A stretch of DNA of 64,000 nucleotides from UBA4416 sp040387475 (lineage in GTDB: Bacteria > Bacteroidota > Bacteroidia > B-17B0 > Aurantibacillaceae): assembly GCA_040387475.1 (NCBI GenBank), contig JAZKDT010000019.1, forward strand, positions 124,001 to 188,000, read 5' to 3'. The position numbers were made by a program, and so were the translations under genes. Within the stretch, counting starts at the first letter, position 1. Each line of letters begins with the position of its first letter. Of the stretch, positions 60,111-64,000 are shown in pieces. Below the pieces are notes generated by a model. The model was not told the origin of the DNA. It ran no database searches and worked only from the letters and a program-made list of their open reading frames with translations.

Positions 60111-61135
60111 TCTTCAAATAAACCGCCTAGTCTGCCACGATAAGATCTGCCTAAATGTTTGTAGGCCTTTTCAGTAGCTTCGCGCCCGCGTGGCGTGCGG
60201 CTCATATAGCCTTCCTGTATCAGGAAAGGTTCATATACTTCTTCAATGGTTCCCGATTCTTCGCCAACAGCGGTACTGATAGTTGTAATGCCAACAGGTC
60301 CGCCCTTAAACTTATCAATGATGGCGGATAGAATACGGATATCCATTTCATCCAATCCATTTTTATCAACATTCAGGGCTTTTAAACCGTAAGTTGCAAT
60401 ATCGATGTTGATAGTGCCATCACCTTTAATTTGAGCAAAATCTCTTACACGACGTAATAACGCATTTGCAATACGTGGTGTTCCACGGCTTCTACGAGCA
60501 ATTTCAAATGCTGCTTCATCTGCAATTTCAACGCCTAGAATTTCTGAACTACGTTGTACAATGCCGGTGAGTACCTTACTATCGTAATAATTTAAACGGG
60601 ATGTAATTCCGAAACGCGCCCTTAAAGGAGCCGTTAATAAACCGCTGCGGGTTGTTGCACCAACTAATGTAAATGGATTTAATTTTATTTGAACAGTACG
60701 GGCATTTGGCCCACTATCGATCATGATATCAATTTTATAATCCTCCATGGCAGAGTACAAATACTCTTCCACAATGGGGCTTAAGCGATGGATCTCATCT
60801 ACAAATAAAACATCAAAAGGCTCTAAATTGGTTAATAAGCCTGCCAGATCGCCGGGTTTATCTAATACCGGACCACTGGTTACTTTTAAATTAACACCAA
60901 GGTCATTAGAAATAATATGAGCTAATGTTGTTTTTCCTAATCCGGGAGGGCCATGTAATAACACGTGATCCAATGCCTCTTCACGCTGTTTAGCCGCTTG
61001 AACAAATACACGCAAATTATCCACTACAGATTCCTGTCCGCTAAAATCACTAAAATCGATAGGTCGCAAAGCTTTTTCATAATCCTTATCGGTATTAGTT
61101 AGCTTTTCATTATTGGCGTCTAAATTCTCATTCAT
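60107..61135 (-). CDS. ruvB: Holliday junction branch migration ATPase RuvB
   Basis: The 342-aa protein is a standard RuvB: LRPIDFSDFSGQESVVDNLRVFVQAAKQR, Walker A LLHGPPGLGKTTLAH, Walker B VLFVDEIHRLSPIVEEYLY, sensor 1 LVGATTRSGLLTAPLRARFGI, the Arg finger region and the C-terminal winged helix (TISTAVGEESGTIEEVYEPFLIQEGYMSRTPRGR). It is the hexameric motor that pulls DNA through RuvA-bound Holliday junctions. A -7 element TAAATTTG lies at 61196-61189. Confidence 0.97.
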   Translation of the reverse strand: MNENLDANNEKLTNTDKDYEKALRPIDFSDFSGQESVVDNLRVFVQAAKQREEALDHVLLHGPPGLGKTTLAHIISNDLGVNLKVTSGPVLDKPGDLAGLLTNLEPFDVLFVDEIHRLSPIVEEYLYSAMEDYKIDIMIDSGPNARTVQIKLNPFTLVGATTRSGLLTAPLRARFGITSRLNYYDSKVLTGIVQRSSEILGVEIADEAAFEIARRSRGTPRIANALLRRVRDFAQIKGDGTINIDIATYGLKALNVDKNGLDEMDIRILSAIIDKFKGGPVGITTISTAVGEESGTIEEVYEPFLIQEGYMSRTPRGREATEKAYKHLGRSYRGRLGGLFED

Positions 61136-61188
61136 CGGAGCTTGTTTGGATTTGTGTTGTAAAAATGGGTTGCTCTATGGTAAAAATA

Positions 61189-61196
61189 CAAATTTA
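61189..61196 (-). promoter_or_regulatory. -7 element upstream of ruvB
   Basis: TAAATTTG on the minus strand matches TAnnTTTG, 53 nt upstream of the ruvB ATG at 61135. No -33 TTG was found at standard spacing. Confidence 0.4.
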
Positions 61197-61268
61197 AAGT
61201 GCAGTAAAATGCTATAATTTGTAGCATTTATCGCGTAATATCTATAATTTTACCAATAAAATAATAAT

Positions 61269-61463
61269 ATGGGAGCTGCTTTTTTTATTATGTTAGGAAT
61301 TACCGCATTGTTAAGTATTCCTCTTATTACCGCGTCATTTGCCCATCGTATGGGTCGTCATCCGGTTAAATGGTTTTTTATTGGATTAATTTTGCCTGTT
61401 ATCGCTTCCTTTATTTTGTTCTTTTTACCGGATCTTTCTGAAGAGGAAGTAAAATCGCATTAA
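61269..61463 (+). CDS. Small two-helix membrane protein
   Basis: A 64-aa protein with two hydrophobic helices (GAAFFIMLGITALLSIPLITASF and VKWFFIGLILPVIASFILFFL) joined by a basic loop (AHRMGRHPVKW), then an acidic tail (PDLSEEEVKSH). The loop resembles that of small phosphatidylglycerophosphatase- or PLDc_N-like hydrophobic proteins that recur in Bacteroidota, but no function is known. It is a single-gene unit divergent from ruvB. Confidence 0.6.
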   Translation: MGAAFFIMLGITALLSIPLITASFAHRMGRHPVKWFFIGLILPVIASFILFFLPDLSEEEVKSH

Positions 61464-61531
61464 GAATTATAGTCGATTTCGCGGACGTTAGTTTATATGT
61501 CTCCGTGGGTAACACAATAATATAGTTTATT

Positions 61532-62200
61532 TTACCAATAAGCCGGGCCAAATTTTTTTGTGATTTTTGATTTAGGTGCGGCCATATAAAATATCTGATC
61601 AAACCAAATCAGGAGTTTGGGTGCCAATACAAAAGAGTTGAGCTTGTTACCCACAATATTTGTGTTTCTTAAAGCTAAACGGGCGCATACATCAACTCCC
61701 AAACCTAACCATCTGGTTATTTTAAATTGTGCCGTAATCCCTGGTTCGTAAAATAACAATAAACGTTTCTTGGATTTTACAAGACGCAGGCCATCATTGT
61801 ATTGTGTCCAGTACATACCTGTGCCAACCTGAATGGGAACACTTAATTGCCAGCGCTTAGTTTTGTGAAAAACAAAATCGGCATAGTAACAAAAGTAACC
61901 AAACTTAAAATACTGATCAGTAAATCTTATATTTCCATAGACATCGGTAATCTGTTTTTCGTCAACAACTTCTGTACTCAGCCAGCTGTATCCAATTCCC
62001 ACACGTAGTTTGCGTCTGAAGCTTAGGCCTAGTCTCACCCCACTTACCTTGGTGGGAGAATTGTTCATGAACGAATAACGTGATTCCAAACGCGCATCAA
62101 TGCTTGGTTTTGATTTTAAAAATACTTTGAATGTGTCAAGAAATTGAGCCTTTGCAAAAAAGGAAACAACTATGCATATGACCAGGATACAAATTCTCAC
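61532..62200 (-). CDS. Predicted outer-membrane beta-barrel protein
   Basis: A 222-aa protein with a signal peptide ending at AKAQ (about residue 19) and then regular alternating strands rich in Tyr, Phe, Trp and Arg: SIDARLESRYSFMNN, VRLGLSFRRKLRVGIGYSWL, YFKFGYFCYYADFVFHKTKRW, KRLLLFYEPGITAQFKITRWLGLGVDV. It ends in an aromatic residue (GPAYW), typical of outer-membrane proteins. No family was identified, though it is similar in shape to the DUF2490 protein at 847-1599. Divergent from recG. Confidence 0.7.
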   Translation of the reverse strand: MRICILVICIVVSFFAKAQFLDTFKVFLKSKPSIDARLESRYSFMNNSPTKVSGVRLGLSFRRKLRVGIGYSWLSTEVVDEKQITDVYGNIRFTDQYFKFGYFCYYADFVFHKTKRWQLSVPIQVGTGMYWTQYNDGLRLVKSKKRLLLFYEPGITAQFKITRWLGLGVDVCARLALRNTNIVGNKLNSFVLAPKLLIWFDQIFYMAAPKSKITKKFGPAYW

Positions 62201-62248
62201 TTTACAAAAATAATGGAGAATGATTGTTTATAAATCAAGCTCTCAAAA

Positions 62249-62279
62249 TTGTATTAACAGAGGATGTGTAGTAATTTTG
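62249..62279 (+). promoter_or_regulatory. Promoter of recG, leaderless configuration
   Basis: TTG at 62249-62251 and TAATTTTG at 62272-62279, 20 nt apart, are a full consensus match. The -7 box ends only 5 nt before the recG ATG at 62285, so the transcript should start at or within a few bases of the start codon. Confidence 0.6.
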
Positions 62280-62284
62280 CCGGG

Positions 62285-64000
62285 ATGATCTCTTCTTTTT
62301 TAGATACTCCTATTGGTTACCTGAAAGGTATTGGGCCACAGCGTGCAGAAGTGCTGCAAAAGGAGTTGTTTATTTTTACGTACAAAGATCTCATTACACA
62401 TTATCCGTTTAGGTATGTAGATCGAACGCACTTTCATAGTGTGAGAGAAGTGATTGAAGATTCGGCCTACTATCAGCTACGCGGACATATTATTGAAATT
62501 GATTTTGTTGGGGATAAGCGTACAAAGCGTTTAGTGGCTAAATTCAGAGATAGCTCGGGAGTTATTGAGCTGGTTTGGTTTCAGGGCGCTAAATGGATGG
62601 CTGAGAAATTAAAATCAAATGCGGAGTATATTGTTTATGGGAAAGCAACCGCTTTTATGGGAAGATTTAACATGGCGCATCCCGAAATTGATATTGTAAC
62701 TCCAGAACTTTTATCGATCCAGTCTTCGTTTCAGTCGGTTTATCACAGCACCGAAAAGTTAAAATATCGTAACCTGGACAGTGATGGACTTCGTAAATGT
62801 TTACGCTTATTAACTATTCAGCTTAACGCTCAAAATATTTCAGAGAGTTTGACGCCAACAGTTATGACCGACTTTCATCTTATTTCAAAACTCGAAGCTT
62901 TAAAACAAATTCATTTTCCAGATTCGAAAGAATTATTAGAGAAAGCAAAATTCAGATTGAAATTTGAAGAATTGTTTTATGTACAGTTACGTTTACTCCG
63001 TAGTAATTTGGTAAGACATCAAATGGTTCAGGGATTCGTATTTAATAAGGTAGGAGATGTATTCAATAATTTCTATAACCATCATTTGCCATTTCAATTA
63101 ACTAATGCACAAAAACGGGTTGTTAAGGAAGTTAGAGTGGATATGGGATCAGGGAAACAGATGAGCAGGCTGGTGCAGGGTGATGTGGGAAGCGGAAAGA
63201 CCCTGGTGGCTTTATTATGTATGTTGTTGGCAATTGATAATGGTTTTCAGTCGTGTTTAATGGCTCCTACTGAAATTTTGGCGAAGCAGCATTTTGCAAC
63301 GATTTCTGAACTAGTTGAGCCTTTAGGTTTAAAAGTAGCTTTGCTCACCGGCTCTTCAAAAACAAAAGCACGCCGGGAATTGCATGCAGACCTGGAATCA
63401 GGTGGTATTCATATTTTAATTGGAACTCACGCCTTGATTGAAGATGTGGTTATATTTAAGAATTTAGGATTAGTGGTTATTGATGAACAACACCGGTTTG
63501 GAGTGGCACAGCGAGGTAAATTGCATAAAAAAAATACACAACCCCCGCATGTATTAATAATGACCGCCACGCCAATCCCCCGAACTTTAGCTATGACACT
63601 TTATGGAGATCTGGATACTTCAGTAATCGATGAATTGCCACCCGGGCGTAAGCCAATTACAACTATGCATTTTATGGAAAGCCAACGCTTGCGATTGATT
63701 GGCTTCATGAAACAGGAAATTGCATTAGGACGGCAGGTTTATATTGTTTATCCCTTAATCCAGGAAAGCGAGAAAATGGATTACCAAAATCTGCAAATGG
63801 GTTACGATGCCCTGTTGGATGATTTCCCTATTCCTCAATATCAGATAAGTATCGTACATGGTAAATTAAAGCCTGCTGAAAAGGAATTTGAAATGCAGCG
63901 TTTTATAAAGCGTGAAACTCAAATCATGGTGGCAACTACCGTAATTGAGGTAGGCGTAAATATACCTAACGCCAGTGTGATGGTAATTGAGAGCGCCGAG
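62285..64000 (+). CDS. recG: ATP-dependent DNA helicase RecG (5' part)
   Basis: ATG 62285 opens a frame that runs 572 codons to the window edge with no stop; full RecG is about 700 aa. The wedge/OB-fold region starts with LDTPIGYLKGIGPQRAEVLQKELFIFTYKDLITHYPFRY, then QLRGHIIEIDFVGDKRTKRLVAKFRDSSG and YIVYGKATAFMGRFNMAHPEID. The helicase part has Walker A GDVGSGKT (299-306), the DEQH box at 400-403 and TATPIPRTLAMTLYGDLDTS. It restarts stalled forks and resolves branched DNA. The upstream box shows a leaderless arrangement. Confidence 0.96.
   Translation, partial: MISSFLDTPIGYLKGIGPQRAEVLQKELFIFTYKDLITHYPFRYVDRTHFHSVREVIEDSAYYQLRGHIIEIDFVGDKRTKRLVAKFRDSSGVIELVWFQGAKWMAEKLKSNAEYIVYGKATAFMGRFNMAHPEIDIVTPELLSIQSSFQSVYHSTEKLKYRNLDSDGLRKCLRLLTIQLNAQNISESLTPTVMTDFHLISKLEALKQIHFPDSKELLEKAKFRLKFEELFYVQLRLLRSNLVRHQMVQGFVFNKVGDVFNNFYNHHLPFQLTNAQKRVVKEVRVDMGSGKQMSRLVQGDVGSGKTLVALLCMLLAIDNGFQSCLMAPTEILAKQHFATISELVEPLGLKVALLTGSSKTKARRELHADLESGGIHILIGTHALIEDVVIFKNLGLVVIDEQHRFGVAQRGKLHKKNTQPPHVLIMTATPIPRTLAMTLYGDLDTSVIDELPPGRKPITTMHFMESQRLRLIGFMKQEIALGRQVYIVYPLIQESEKMDYQNLQMGYDALLDDFPIPQYQISIVHGKLKPAEKEFEMQRFIKRETQIMVATTVIEVGVNIPNASVMVIESAE

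Noticed and set aside
1..64000. CRISPR arrays, tRNA, rRNA, insertion sequences
   Set aside because: None of the expected repeat-spacer patterns, cloverleaf or transposase features was seen on either strand.

Overview
This 64 kb window comes from a member of the Bacteroidota. The evidence is the TAnnTTTG-type promoter elements, two secreted proteins with C-terminal type IX secretion (T9SS) sorting domains, a moderately AT-rich composition, TAATG/ATGA-coupled operons with few Shine-Dalgarno sites, and families typical of the phylum (DUF2490, DUF5522, GlxA-type regulators, MCE/MlaEF). Two runs of exactly 10 Ns (30961-30970 and 57039-57048) show it is a scaffold joined across small gaps. Both gaps fall inside genes.

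Layout. (1) 1-443 is the start of an ALDH7-type aldehyde dehydrogenase. (2) 847-6355 (minus) is a tight operon of small single-domain proteins: three SRPBCC/AHSA1, two VOC, two DUF1801, DoxX, YjbR/MmcQ, a GyrI-like domain, a 75-aa protein and a DUF2490 protein. It faces a divergent GlxA-type AraC regulator (6528-7490), is interrupted by a REP-like palindrome at 3721-3792, and has a one-base frameshift in the YjbR gene. (3) 8038-12693 (minus) carries an ALDH8-type aminomuconate-semialdehyde dehydrogenase, thiL, a lipoprotein, an aminomuconate-deaminase-type RidA protein, a PD-(D/E)XK nuclease-like protein and a VOC protein. It suggests part of the 3-hydroxyanthranilate branch of tryptophan degradation. 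(4) 12827-18974 holds two paralogous envelope proteins, a PLP deaminase, a 56-aa DUF5522 protein, an M43 metalloprotease with a T9SS tag, and a multi-pass membrane protein. (5) 19047-28825 holds an MCE protein with an HdrC/HdrB-like iron-sulfur pair and a TPR lipoprotein, rpsP, a universal stress protein, MlaE/MlaF-like ABC components, an acyltransferase and an rRNA methyltransferase. (6) 28827-32693 (minus) holds rdgB and a large PKD/T9SS surface protein split by an N gap.

(7) 32836-52524 is a surface-polysaccharide locus. It has Wzm/Wzt-type ABC export proteins, a methyltransferase, five glycosyltransferases, an MBOAT/SGNH O-acylation pair, an acyltransferase-3, a transglutaminase-like membrane protein, a NodB deacetylase, a formyltransferase, an AsnB-type amidotransferase, a hexapeptide acetyltransferase, a multi-pass polymerase-like protein and galE. 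(8) Directly downstream and closely spaced are an 875-aa protein with two tandem N-terminal repeats plus two CbbX/SpoVK-type AAA domains, and a HAMP sensor histidine kinase. (9) 56748-64000 is mostly housekeeping: queG (gapped), a holin-like protein, an AI-2E-family transporter, ruvB, small membrane proteins, a beta-barrel-like protein and the 5' part of recG.

The most unusual items are the internally duplicated repeat-plus-AAA protein next to the polysaccharide locus, the many-small-domain operon under a GlxA-type regulator, a candidate small RNA at about 669-781, the REP-like palindrome, and several promoters whose -7 box lies 4-7 nt from the start codon, suggesting leaderless mRNAs. No CRISPR array, tRNA, rRNA, insertion sequence or prophage was seen. 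The only stretch longer than 300 bp without a gene is 444-846.
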